Position numbers and translations under genes: made by a program. Positions 38,560 to 51,900 of a DNA stretch of 64,000 bases are shown piece after piece; positions within the stretch are counted from its first letter, which is position 1, and each line of letters begins with the position of its first letter. A model generated the notes under the pieces. The model was not told where the DNA came from. It saw only the letters and a program-made list of their open reading frames with translations, and searched no databases. This stretch comes from Leishmania martiniquensis (Eukaryota > Euglenozoa > Kinetoplastea > Trypanosomatida > Trypanosomatidae): NCBI RefSeq assembly GCF_017916325.1, contig NC_090170.1, positions 490,001 to 554,000 on the forward strand. The letters are read 5' to 3'.

Positions 38560-39447
38560 GCCTCCTGCAGCTCTACACCGTACCCTTCTGATGAGGGAAG
38601 GAGGGATGGGGGGGCAAGAGAGAGGGCGAGGAAATGGGGTGGCTTTTTTCCCTCTTTTCCTTTTTCCGGCACTTGGTGAGCTGACACTGCTGGCTGTTTC
38701 TATGAGGGCTACTGCGGTGCTTGTCTGCGTCGGATGTAAGATGGGGAACACTCCTCGGGAGCGAGTTCGCGGGTCGCCTGAAACCGCGTAGGGGCTCGAG
38801 GCGTTTTTTTTTGATGCTGTCACTGTCGGGAGCACTTTCTCCTTGTCGCCTTCACACATCACGCGCGGGAAAGCAACGGCGTACGCACATAAGCACACTT
38901 GCGCATAGAATCGCGTTTTGGGATGAAGCAAGAGAGTCTCGCGCGAGCTGTACTGCCGCTTCACTTTTCAAGAGGAAAAGGAGGGTATAGGGTGCAGCAC
39001 TTGTGTACGAGGCACCTCTCTGAGCAAACGCCATGTGCTGACCTGCTCTTGGGTCTCTTAGAGACACGAAAAGAAAAGAAAGGCTACTGCGACGCCGCTG
39101 TCGTGCCTCCGCCAACACGCTTGCTGCTACTCACACACAATCTCTTTCCTTCTACGCATTGGCTCAATGGGTAGCCTGCTGCGACACCTGGAAACCTTAT
39201 GAACATCTCACTAACTTCCCTTTGCACTTTCTGTACGCACGTACCAAGATGAGGAAAGAGGGAAGCATATACAGGAAGCAACTCTTTGGTGCACATACGA
39301 GCAGAGGGCACTCGAGCAGTTCAACGGCTACATCTACGCAGCACCTGGAAGCGGCAAGACGCAGCAGTGAGGGATGGTTTCTGCGTTCTGTGGTGCAGCA
39401 CCCGTATACCATCGAAGAGAGGGGTCGCTCTCATTCGCTGACGTGTA
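38560..39447 (+). other. Spacer, no convincing gene
   Basis: G-rich and T-rich runs near 38600-38660, with several short open frames on both strands that lack domain content. Confidence 0.55.
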
Positions 39448-40200
39448 ATGCCTGCTACCATGACTGAGTCTTCATTCACGGCGGCACCGACGATCTTCAT
39501 TCGCTGTGCCGCGCTGCACAGCCGTGGTGAGCTCCTGAACGGCTTCTTCTTCGCGCACCGCGCCACACTTGGCATTGAGGATTGGTACGAGGCGGCACCA
39601 AAGCCTATCAACGGCGGCACCGAAAACGAGGAGGTGAAGTTCCGCCCTTCTGAGGATATCGCGGCTGCCGGCGGCACCCCTCATGCTGCCTCGTCGCCTC
39701 GGCTACCACCGCACTTTCCGGTGGAGGTGTTGTATGTGCGCAACTCTCGCAAACCGTACTTCCTTGTCGAATGGCGCTACCCGACGCCAGAAGAAGAGGA
39801 AAAGCGAAAAGACCTGAGCGACGGCGGTGGCGGCGGCAAGGAGGGCGCAGCGACGGCAGAAGAAGCAAGAGATGGCTCTTCGCAGTGCCGCGTCACTGAG
39901 GAGTTTCTGCGGCAGCTTGCGGATCGAACCCTTGCTTTAGGGAAGCAGGAGCTGTCCGAAGTTGGCGCAATGTGGAAAGGGCAGCCAGTGCATATCAGCT
40001 CTGCATTGCGTGGGATGACTGTGATGGCGGAGCGGCGAAAGCTGGAGCTGCGTGACGCACAGCTAAAGGGACAGCGCGCCGCGGAGAAGCGAGAGCGGGC
40101 GGAGGTCGACTCTGCGGCACAGGCTGCCAAGGCGAAGCAGAGAGACTCAGGTGCCGCGGCCCCTGCTTTCGTTCCTCGCTGCGTGCGTCGCCGAATGTGA
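39448..40200 (+). CDS. Conserved-looking hypothetical protein, 250 residues
   Basis: I do not recognise the family. The first 50 residues (IFIRCAALHSRGELLNGFFF) look folded. A short strand-like block (FPVEVLYVRNSRKPYFLVEW) follows at about 90-110. Then come an acidic/Gly-rich linker (EEEEKRKDLSDGGGGGKEGA), a helical stretch with MWKGQPVHISSALRGM, and a long charged helix (ERRKLELRDAQLKGQRAAEK) at the C-terminus ending in CVRRRM. No membrane segment or catalytic motif is visible. A second in-frame ATG lies at 39460. High third-position GC and an undisturbed frame support a real gene. Confidence 0.74.
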   Translation: MPATMTESSFTAAPTIFIRCAALHSRGELLNGFFFAHRATLGIEDWYEAAPKPINGGTENEEVKFRPSEDIAAAGGTPHAASSPRLPPHFPVEVLYVRNSRKPYFLVEWRYPTPEEEEKRKDLSDGGGGGKEGAATAEEARDGSSQCRVTEEFLRQLADRTLALGKQELSEVGAMWKGQPVHISSALRGMTVMAERRKLELRDAQLKGQRAAEKRERAEVDSAAQAAKAKQRDSGAAAPAFVPRCVRRRM

Positions 40201-41089
40201 AGTGGACGCATCAGTTTTTTTTTTCGCGTGTGTCCTGCTGCCGCTTTTCTCTGGGCCTTGTGAAACCGTGGCGATGGAAGGACGATCGGACAAGGTCGTT
40301 TGTGCGTGTGCCATGTGGTTGATCTTTCTTTTTCCTCTTCGTGTCTCTTGTGAGCTGACGCGCCTCAAAATGCGCGCTCCGTATGCCGCGATACCGCGGC
40401 AGAGGCACTCGCGTTGATCCACCAACGTCTAAAAAAAATAAATGACATTTATTAAACGTGCGCTAATGTCGCACAACCTCCGTCTACCTGAAGATTGCCG
40501 GTGAGGTGATATATCTACGGCCTGATAGCCAGTCTCTCTGTTCGCTGAAGAGAAACCGAAAGCAGCGTTGCCTGTTAGCGTTTCTCATCCCCCTTTCCCG
40601 CACCCTCTTCTCTGTCATCTCTATCTTCATACGCTCCATGTTCACCTCTTTGTCTTGCCGATTCGCCCCCCTTTTCTCTTCACACACCGCCTCCTTTCTC
40701 TTTTCTCTTTCTTCGAAAAATGCGCGCGCGTCCACATGCACACATCTTCTGTCATGTTGGAATGGTACACAGATCAGCACAGATTGCCCCCCCTCCCCCC
40801 CACGCACACCACACGCACACCCACTCAGGTCGCCTCACATGCTCGCCTCTGCGGCCTCTTTAAGGTGCATATCGTTGCTTTCTTTTCCCCTCTCGAGCGG
40901 GTGGAGAGGAAAGCGTTAATCTTCAGTGCTGAGATGACCGGCGCCAAGAAGACAGTCCATAAAAACAGAAAAAGAAGCACAACGGCGATGCAGCTTTGCT
41001 CTGTGAAGTGTTGCGTATGCATTCTTTCTTCTCTCTCAGGCGCTTTTGTTTTCCCTTTTGGGTGAGACGGTAAGTCCACAGCAACGGGG
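40201..41089 (+). other. Spacer, no convincing gene
   Basis: Contains an A/T-rich patch at 40429-40455 and long C/T-rich runs at 40590-40730, with CA-rich stretches near 40800. Confidence 0.55.
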
Positions 41090-42350
41090 ATGCTTCGTGA
41101 CTTCACCTTCCTAACGTCGTGGTTGCCACAGATCCCACATAATACTCTTCTCCTCCCCAATGAATACACCCCCAAAGTGACGCAGATTCCCGTGGTGAAG
41201 GGCTGTGCATTCCGAGAGCGGCTGAATCAGGACGTTAAGTACATCCATGACCACCGCTCGGCGGAAAACCTCAGTGTAGCCCCACTGTGCGAGGCACACT
41301 CAGCCGTTACATTCAACGCCCACAGCGTCGAGGCCGGCCGCTCCAGTCACGCTACCGCCTTCTGCACCGGGCTGATGGGCGAGTCAGCGACAAGCCCGAT
41401 ACGCTGCAGTGCGTTAGCATCAGGTGACGGCACGCAATCGATACCTGTGCTCGGCTCCAAAGGGCAGCTGAAGCTGCTTTGCAAGCACCTTCGGACGGCT
41501 ATCGAGCACACGCCCTGTGAAAGTCAGCTGCGGGCATAAACCGACTCAGGGTGGCGCTGGACTGGCTGCGGGAGGTCTCACCGCTCCTGAAAGGCAGCGG
41601 TGGTGACGACCTACTGTTTCAGCACTTCAGTGCCTCGGGCCTCGCTGGCCACTTGCTCATCACAGTGCAGTACGAGAGCTTTCAGCAGGTCAAGACGTTC
41701 CTCAAGGACGCTGCCATGGACGAGCGCGGCACATCTGCTTCGAGCAGCGGCGCTATTGCGCGGGGCCGCCGGACTTAGGAGAGGCAGATGCGCCGCCTGG
41801 GTAGCTGTTGTGTGACCCAGCCTCCCTTTCCGCATTGAGCATCATGCCCGCTGCGGCACGCCACTATCGCGCACGCGAAAGCAAATTTGGCGCCTATGTC
41901 CAGACAAAGGTGCCGCATCACTACATGGTGGTCAAGGGGTGCAGCTACATTGGCCCACGGCCTGGCGGGAAACCTAAACCTCCAAGGATACGGAGGATGC
42001 TATGATACCAGTTGGCTGTGCAGATGGATTCATGCGCCACCTCTCCTGCGTGTCATTCACACTCTCGCCTGCGTCGCTAGTCCGGCATGAGGAGAATCAG
42101 GGAGTAAGGGCGAATGCCATTCTCAGTCTCAGGCATGGCAATGCAAACGTTGGTGCAAATTGTGAGGCAGTGCACCCAAAACTATGCGCGGAAAAGGTTG
42201 AAGAGGACTTTGCGCCTAATCTTCAATGAAAACCGCCCTTATGTGGGAGGGGTGGTCACGTGGCAGGGGAGGCCGCGGCTTGCAAGCCCCTCGCATATGG
42301 GCACAGGTGCGGCTTGCCCGTTCGCGTCCCGCGTCGCCGTGTGAAGGTGT
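41090..42350 (+). pseudogene. Probable decayed protein gene in several frames
   Basis: A 149-codon frame from the ATG at 41090 has coding-like codon use (RERLNQDVKYIHDHRSAENL). It stops at 41539, but the neighbouring frame stays open across that stop and continues as LDWLREVSPLLKG and HLLITVQYESFQQVKTFL until 41778. Further fragments with protein-like texture follow in other frames at 41808-42005 (ESKFGAYVQTKVPHHYMVVK), 42002-42229 and 42114-42344. The succession of same-strand, coding-like pieces in shifting frames suggests an ancestral gene with several indels. I cannot name the family. A run of sequencing errors or chance open frames are alternatives. Confidence 0.4.
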
Positions 42351-44936
<2,586 letters not shown>

Positions 44937-47474
44937 CATACCCCAGAGGAAAAGAGTGAATCTGAGAGCGGTGGCAAAAGAAACGAAGGAGAGAAACGGA
45001 GAGCAACGGGGAACAAAGAAGTGTGAGGGGGCGCGAGAGACACCGGAGGCCTGTTGCTGACTCCCCCTCCCCTCACTGGCGGCAGGACGAGTATTGAAGT
45101 CGTGTGTATTGCGTCCTTGCTCATTTCACCTCCCCATTTTTTCTTTCGCTCTGTGTTTCTCATGTTCTCAGTATCATCCGTCTCCCTTTCTCCCTCTTCC
45201 TCCTAAACGCGGTATATGCCTTAGGGTAGCACCTGACACTTGCACCCTGGCGAGCGGGAGGCGCGGAGGGCGGGATGGCCCAGGGGGAAAAAGGAGAGGA
45301 GAATGGGAGGGAGAGTGGGTTTGCCTATGCGTATGAGGAGGACAGAATGGAAAACGGAAGAGGGGTGAGCTCAGAAGACTGAAAACGGTGAAGGGGCGGG
45401 TCTGCTTTGTGTGCACGGATGTATGCTTATGCTTCAAGCTTTCGCTTGCCCTTCCCTTCCCCTCCCCTCCTGCTTTTCCTGCTCTTGTTGCTGTTAGAAT
45501 AATATATATATATATTCTCCGTTTCGCGTTGTTCTCTCACTTTCCCTCCCCCTCCCCCCATCTGTCCCTCTTCCTTTCTCTCTCATTTTTGGTGTCTTTT
45601 TGGCGGTACTGCGTCGTAGTGAACACTCACTTGAATACGCGGCAGTTCTATCGTCTCATGAGGCCGGTCTTTCAATTTTTTTCACCCTATTGTTTGCCTT
45701 CTGTGCTTTGCTCTTGTTTTCTTTTCCCCGTTTGTGCTCCAGTGCTCTCGCGTCGTTGCTTTGTCGCCTCTTTACCCCCCTCCCCTCCCTCTTTTTTCCC
45801 TTGTCTTCGCCTTTGTGTGTGTCGCTGTGCAAATTTGGCACCCCACCCACTCTCCTCGTCGGTGGACACACAAGAGAGAAGCAAGCCACGGCCGAGCTAT
45901 GACTGGGGACGCATGCTTCCGCAAGCGCCTGGGCGAGAAGCAGAGGCGCGAAGCGAATAAAGAGGGGGAGTAGGACGTGTGGATGCGCAAACGAAGGGGG
46001 AAAGCTACAAGGAAGGAGCGCAAACGAGCATGGGCCTCAGCCTTCGCTGTTTATTATTGTCTTCTTCGTTTTCGTTTGTGTTTGACTCTCCTTTTCTGTG
46101 TAGGCTCACCCTTTTTCTCCTCCTGTTGTCCTCGTACTCTCTCGTCATCTGTCGATGGGCTAATTGGGAAAAAGGCGTCTGTTGGCGTCTTTCTTTTCGC
46201 ATGCGTATTGTGCGTGTATTTATGTGTCTGTGCCGGTGCGTGTGATGGGTGGCGAGCGTTTCTTTTTTTTTTCTTCTCCTTTAGTGTGCGGGGTGTGTGG
46301 GCTTATATGCGTACCCGAGTTCGCCTACGTGTGGTGATGTATGCATTTGTACGCACGCGGTGGCGCGTGTCGAGCTTGGCCGCCGTTGTGCGGGCAAAGA
46401 GAAACGAAAAATAGGAGGATGAACCGAAAAAAAAAGAAGGCCAATGAGTCGTGCAATCAGTGAACCAGACAGGCTGGGGAAAGAAGGCGACAAAGCAGTG
46501 CGGGGGGGGCGCACGCAGGGACAGATAGACACAAAGAGCAGACGTCTCTAAAGAAGGAGATTACCTCCTCCCTCGTTCCCCCCTCCTAACACAACCCCTC
46601 CCATACACGCACGCACATGCAAATAATATCGGAGAGGGAGGGAGAGAGAAATGTTGAATGGAAAATGAGGAAAGAAGAAAACATAAAACGCCTGCCGAGT
46701 ATATCGGCATCAGGTAAGCAGACAAAAAAGCGGAAAAAAAAGTCATACCACCCACGGAAAGAGGGAAGGAAGAGCCGACTTGACGAATGCGATGGGTTTT
46801 CTTGTCCCCCTCCCGCCCCCACCTTTCTCTTATGTTCCTTTTGTCTTTTCGTTTTCTTTTCTCTTAGGATCTGTCTTGCGGAGACATTTGCGAAGAGGCG
46901 GCGTTGGCAGGAAAGCAACAGCATCAGTGACGATGACGGCGGCGCGCGCTTTATTTTTCATCTTTGGTGTCTTCTTTGTGAGCGTGATGCGCAATCGCTT
47001 CTCGGAAAACAACGAATGTGTACCGAGGCCGTTTATCCATCAGTGCTCGGCTACAGCAGGTTGGTAGAGCCCAGGAGGGCGGTTTCACGCGGCAGAGGCG
47101 GTGAAGCTCGTCGCGCACCCTTTTCCTCTTCCTACACATGCTCTGTGAGAAGAGTGAGAGCCAATCAAGGGAGAGAGAGCGCGCGGGTCACCATTTCCAC
47201 CGCGCAGTCTCTACTGCCGTACCAGTCACATATGTCAAGATTTAGCCGCGGACATCGCGACGTGAACAACATGCTCCTCATCTTGCGCACGATGCACCTC
47301 TTGTATTCTGCTTCTTTTTTTTCCTCATTGCGGACGACCTCGACATATTCACACACCTCGAACTGTTCCGAGACAAAGACCCTTCACGATCTAGCGCTCT
47401 CTCGACCGGATCTTCGAGTCTTCCTACCATTCTCATCTCTTTCTCACAACTCGTTTCCTCCCGACACATCAAAG
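44937..47474 (+). other. Spacer, 2.5 kb, before histone H4
   Basis: Many C/T-rich, GT-rich and A-rich runs. A frame in phase with H4 stays open for 286 codons upstream of its ATG, but it encodes low-complexity residues and is not believed to be translated. No other gene is seen. Confidence 0.6.
45499..45516 (+). repeat. AT dinucleotide microsatellite
   Basis: Alternating AT run within the 3' flank of the E2 gene. Confidence 0.8.
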
Positions 47475-47777
47475 ATGGCTAAGGGTAAGCGCTCCGCGGA
47501 TGCCAAGGGCCACCAGAAGCGACAGAAGAAGGTGCTGCGCGACAACATCCGCGGCATCACGCGCGGCTCCATCCGACGCCTCGCGCGCCGCGGCGGCGTG
47601 AAGCGCATCTCGAGCGAGATCTACGATGAGGTGCGCCGCGTGCTGAAGACCTACGTGGAGGACATTGTGCGCTGCAGCACGGCCTACACCGAGTACGCGC
47701 GCAAGAAGACTGTGTCAGCGTCGGACGTCGTGAACGCGCTGCGCAAGCACGGCCAAATCCTGTACGGCTATGCTTAA
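47475..47777 (+). CDS. Histone H4
   Basis: The product is 100 residues, a core histone of the nucleosome. [28 protein letters not shown] and [16 protein letters not shown] are unmistakable H4 blocks. The N-terminal tail, [19 protein letters not shown], is kinetoplastid-like and differs from the [18 protein letters not shown] tail of most eukaryotes. It has Lys residues at 3, 5, 11, 15 and near 18 that could be acetylated. Codon use is extremely GC-biased at third positions, as expected for a highly expressed gene. Histone H4 genes are multicopy in Leishmania; only one copy is present here. Confidence 0.99.
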   Translation: MAKGKRSADAKGHQKRQKKVLRDNIRGITRGSIRRLARRGGVKRISSEIYDEVRRVLKTYVEDIVRCSTAYTEYARKKTVSASDVVNALRKHGQILYGYA

Positions 47778-48983
47778 GCAAAGGCACGCCAGCGTTAATT
47801 ACTATTAGAACTGCTGGCTTCCCTATGGATATTCTTTTCTCGCCTATGGTGCCCTGCCCTCATTTCACCTTCTACCGCTCTCTCTATCTCTCTCGCTTTT
47901 CTTCGTACCTCCTGCCCCACGCACCCGTTCCCGCGTTGCCCAGCTCAAAGGGAGGTATACACGGAGAAGAAGAAAGATCCGTGTAGGAGGCGCAATTCAG
48001 GTGAGACAGAGAGGGGAGTTGTAAGGGGAGGTGTGTGTGTGGGGTGTGCGGTGGGCTGACCTGTTCAGCGCGGACCTCTCTGAGGCATGAATCTCCTAAA
48101 TGCACCCAACATGACTTCATAGAAAAGTTTTTTTCCGTTTTACGTTCTCTCCTGAATCTTTTTTTTGGGTTCTCTTTCGTTGGCTTATCTTCCATTTCTC
48201 CGTGCCGACGTATTTTTTTGGCGCTTTCGATGTCTCCCCTCCATCACCCCCTGCCTCTCTGCGCGCGTATGGGCATCTTCACCGCATAGTTGCGAGGGCT
48301 GGATAGAGGCGCAAAGGAAACGACGATTCAGACACATCTGCGGGCAGATACGCGACATTTATTTGTTTGCATTCTCTCATGGAAGCTTCGCGTATGCGAG
48401 AAAAAAAGATGAGGAGGAGCGCCGCCGTGGAGGCCTACCGCGTGGTGTATGATGGCTTTCGATCGCCCCTGCGCAGGGGAGGGGGCGGAGCTGGATGCCG
48501 TTGTCGGCGGTGCTCGTTGGCGTCACGTGTGGAATCTGTCTGTCGGCGCGGACACCGACTTCCGCCTTTCGCTGCTTGATGGCGGTCTCTTGGTGAGCTG
48601 CCACCACCCCGCCACAAGAGGGGCCGGGACTGCCCAGAGACATGGCCACTGCCTCCATTCATTTTCCTCTCTGTGCGCGGTCTGGGATACTAATATGTGC
48701 TCACGGCAGCGCTTTCCTTTTCGAGCGCCTCCGTGCCTCTATCGCTTCTTTGCCTTCACTGTCTCCGTCGTTTTCGCTCCGCGTCTCTCTTTTGCGCGTC
48801 GGTTTTCATAAGCAGAAGGGTACACTCGCTTTGGAGGTGCTGCTCAAGCCGCGGCATCCCCCTCCCCTCCCCCCAAACCGTCAGACTATTACAGGGAAAG
48901 AGGAAGGGGATCGGTGCAGGGCCCCCCGCTCACCCGCATTACCACACACACACACACACTCACACCCATACGCAACTGCAAAG
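47778..48983 (+). other. Spacer, 1.2 kb
   Basis: No separate gene is seen. The frame of the next gene is open back to 48642, but that stretch is low complexity with a CA repeat at 48942-48960. This looks like untranslated leader. Confidence 0.55.
48942..48960 (+). repeat. CA microsatellite in the leader of the large ORF
   Basis: Alternating CA repeat about 25 bases before the chosen ATG at 48984. It encodes a Thr-His string in the extended frame, which argues against translation from 48642. Confidence 0.75.
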
Positions 48984-51900
48984 ATGGCTACGGCCACCAC
49001 CGGCAATCCTAATGGTGTACACGGCCTGTCTCCAACGCCGCCACCACTAGATGTGGCTGCATCAGCCCTCGCGCTCGATCGCAAGGTTGTTCAGGCGCTC
49101 TTCATGTCGCTGCGCATGTCTATTCCACAAGATGTGCAGCGACGCCTCCTCAGCAGCTCTGCCGAGGAGCTCCAGTTTCTCATTGCACGTCAGCCGCGAC
49201 TAAGCCCCTTCCACCATCGCCGGCGCGAGTCGCTGCGGCACCCTGCTCTCGCCATGGCGACGAAAAAATACTACCGCGACTGCCGACGCCGTCGATGCGA
49301 GCTGACACTACAGCAGATGGCAGCGGTGGAGAGCCGGGGATTCTCTCCATCGGCCAACTCACCGGCTGGCCAGGACCGCAGGGGGTCGAGTGCCTCGCTC
49401 GAGTTCGCGCTGGTGGACCTCCTCTTTGCAGAGTACGCTCAGCAGTCTGCCAACCGCGCCAAGGGCCAGGATCGCCAGGTCGACATCCACGGCACCAGTA
49501 CCTGCAATGGATCATCTACCTACGGCGGTTTTGCCGCATCGCGCTCCAGTGTGTCGATCAGCAACCACGCAACCTCTGCCGGCTCCCGACTGCTGAGCAG
49601 AGCCATCAGCGATGCGGACAACGAGGCGAGCTCGCAATTACTGGCCACCCCGCGCGGTGGCCGTGCCTTGGAACTTAGCAGAACGGCGGCGAGCGGCATC
49701 CAACCCCATCGATCTCCACCTCAGAAGCACCAAAAAAGCAGCAACGAAGAGAGCTTCTCAGCTTTCTCTGATGCCTTCAACGCTGGGTCGACTTCCCGCT
49801 TCAGCTCAAGTGTCGCGGTGACCGAGAACGCCGAAGGCGGCGGCGGTGCACGTATGCGAGGGTTGGGCTTGGGCGCATCTACCACCTCTGCGGCAGATGG
49901 GGCCCGTTTCTTTGCGCGGCGAATCGGGCTCAGAGACAGCGCGGCAGCTCGTGGAGGCGGTCGTGGCCCAGGTGAGCACTTTGCCTCTGGCGGGACAGGT
50001 GAGATGCGCGCGCTGCTGCGGCGCTGCATGGAGGAGGAGCATGAGGCAGGCACAGGCAACGACCCGTTTCTTTTCATCTCCGCGCGACCTGTCGAGCATC
50101 TGCTCTGCTGTTACGGCGGTGCCTCACGAGACCCAGCCAGCATGGTGCATGGCGCGGCGTTAATGCAGCTGGAGTACGACGGCCTTAGCACGTCCGACGC
50201 GGACCCGTTTCGTAACGCAATGGTGGAGGAGGACGTGCGGTGGGATCAGTTGGCCGGGTGCCATCGTCAGATCTTGCGGGCGGCGCGGGAGCCGTGCCAA
50301 GCCGCAGCTGCGGCCGTAGCTAATGATCGCCTCGTGAACGACGTCATTCGCCGTTTCTGGGATCGGCTGACGGTCTCTATGGCTGCCCATCAGGCTCACA
50401 AAGCGCAGGAGGCGCACAAGTCACGTGCAGCGGCAGACGCGGACATTGCGGCCGCGATCTCTGCGCGGCGCGGGCGGCGCAGCACCAGTGTCGACGAAGA
50501 CGACTTGAACGAAATCTCAAACAACGACGACAGGAGCGAGAGTAGTTTGGTGGGCAGAGATGCCGCCTCCACTGGCAGTAGCGTGAACCGCAGAAGTAAG
50601 GTTACCTTCTCCCGTAATCGCGCTAGTCGTATCGTATCAAAGGTGCCTCGCACTCTCAAGTCGGCGCTGAAACCGTCGAAGAAAAAGGCAAGAAAGGGTA
50701 GCAGCGCCGACTCCACCGGTTCAAGCGGTGGCTCTGAGCAGTACTCCACTGTGGCATACTACATGACGCCGCTACAGTACGTCTACCTCCACACCCGCAT
50801 AGCGCATGTGCTCTTGCCAGACTGCCACGCGATCGAAGTGGAACTGTTGCCATATATTCAGGAGGATCTCCTCGTGGATGCTGCGTACGACGAGGAAGAC
50901 ACGGCACAGACGCTGTACTTTGGTAAGGCACCACGCCTGGTCGGAGACTCCCGGAGACAACGTCGCAAGTCTGCCGTTGGTTTCAGCCTTGGGCCGAGGT
51001 CGCGGGCTTCTTCGGTGGATAGCAAGCTGCAACTCAGCAGCCACGACAGCGCGAAGGACGATCCGTTGTCCACTGGTGCCGGCGAAGCGGAGCGGGATGC
51101 CTTGGTGTTGCAGCGCTGGTTTCGGTCGGTGCGCCACAACGGCTACGCTCTCAGCAGGTCGGGGGGTTGCGCCGGCGACGGCAGCGTGACTCATGAGATG
51201 GGTCTGGGGGACGACGGGATGAGTATTGGACCCACGTCATCGATGGAGGCGGGGTACACCCTGAGCACGATTCTACAGCTTACCAGCGTCTCTGATAAGA
51301 ACATTAGGAAGTCTGTCATGGGGTCTCTGCCGCTGGTTCCAATGAGCTTCACGGTCGCACAGCTACCCTCCCTCACGTATCCGCAGTTCTGGTGCTCCAT
51401 GCTGGAGCTGGCGGATAACTGGACCAGCTGCGGCGGCAACCCAGTGGAGACGGCGGTTTTCATGTGGGAGCTCTACGTTGAGGTGTTTGGTCACTTCTGG
51501 GGTGAGGAAGACCAGCTGGTCGCTGCTGCGGTCGAGAGCAAGGTGGCCAAGTCCTCCATGAGTGCAACGGAGAAAGCGGCGATGGCGAGGGAGGAGGCGG
51601 AGGTAGTGGAGTCCTTTCAGGCCCTCCTCGCTGAGATGCGCGAGTGCGCCTTTCGGCCGTCGTCGCTGCGCAGCTCGCTCAACAACGGCACAATCATGAA
51701 TGACGGTGCCCACAGCGCCGCAGACGGGAGTGGCCCGCTCTGGCAGTATTCTAGGGCAAAGGATGCCAGGGGCACCCACTCACTGCCCACACTGCCGACC
51801 GACACGGACGACGACGCGTCGCTCCTACTGGCGTCTTGCTCCGATTTGCCAGTTCCTGAACTGAAGCGTCTCGTGGAGGCGACGGGGGAGGGGAACGAGA

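Noticed and set aside
46617..47474. A 286-codon open stretch in frame with and upstream of histone H4, which could suggest an N-terminally extended histone.
   Set aside because: The residues are low complexity from pyrimidine and purine tracts, and H4 has a standard start at 47475. It is untranslated leader sequence that happens to lack stops.
48642..48983. Upstream ATG extending the 1686-residue protein by 114 residues.
   Set aside because: The extension is encoded by C/T and CA repeats typical of untranslated leaders. The ATG at 48984 lies just after an AC repeat and starts the coding-like sequence.
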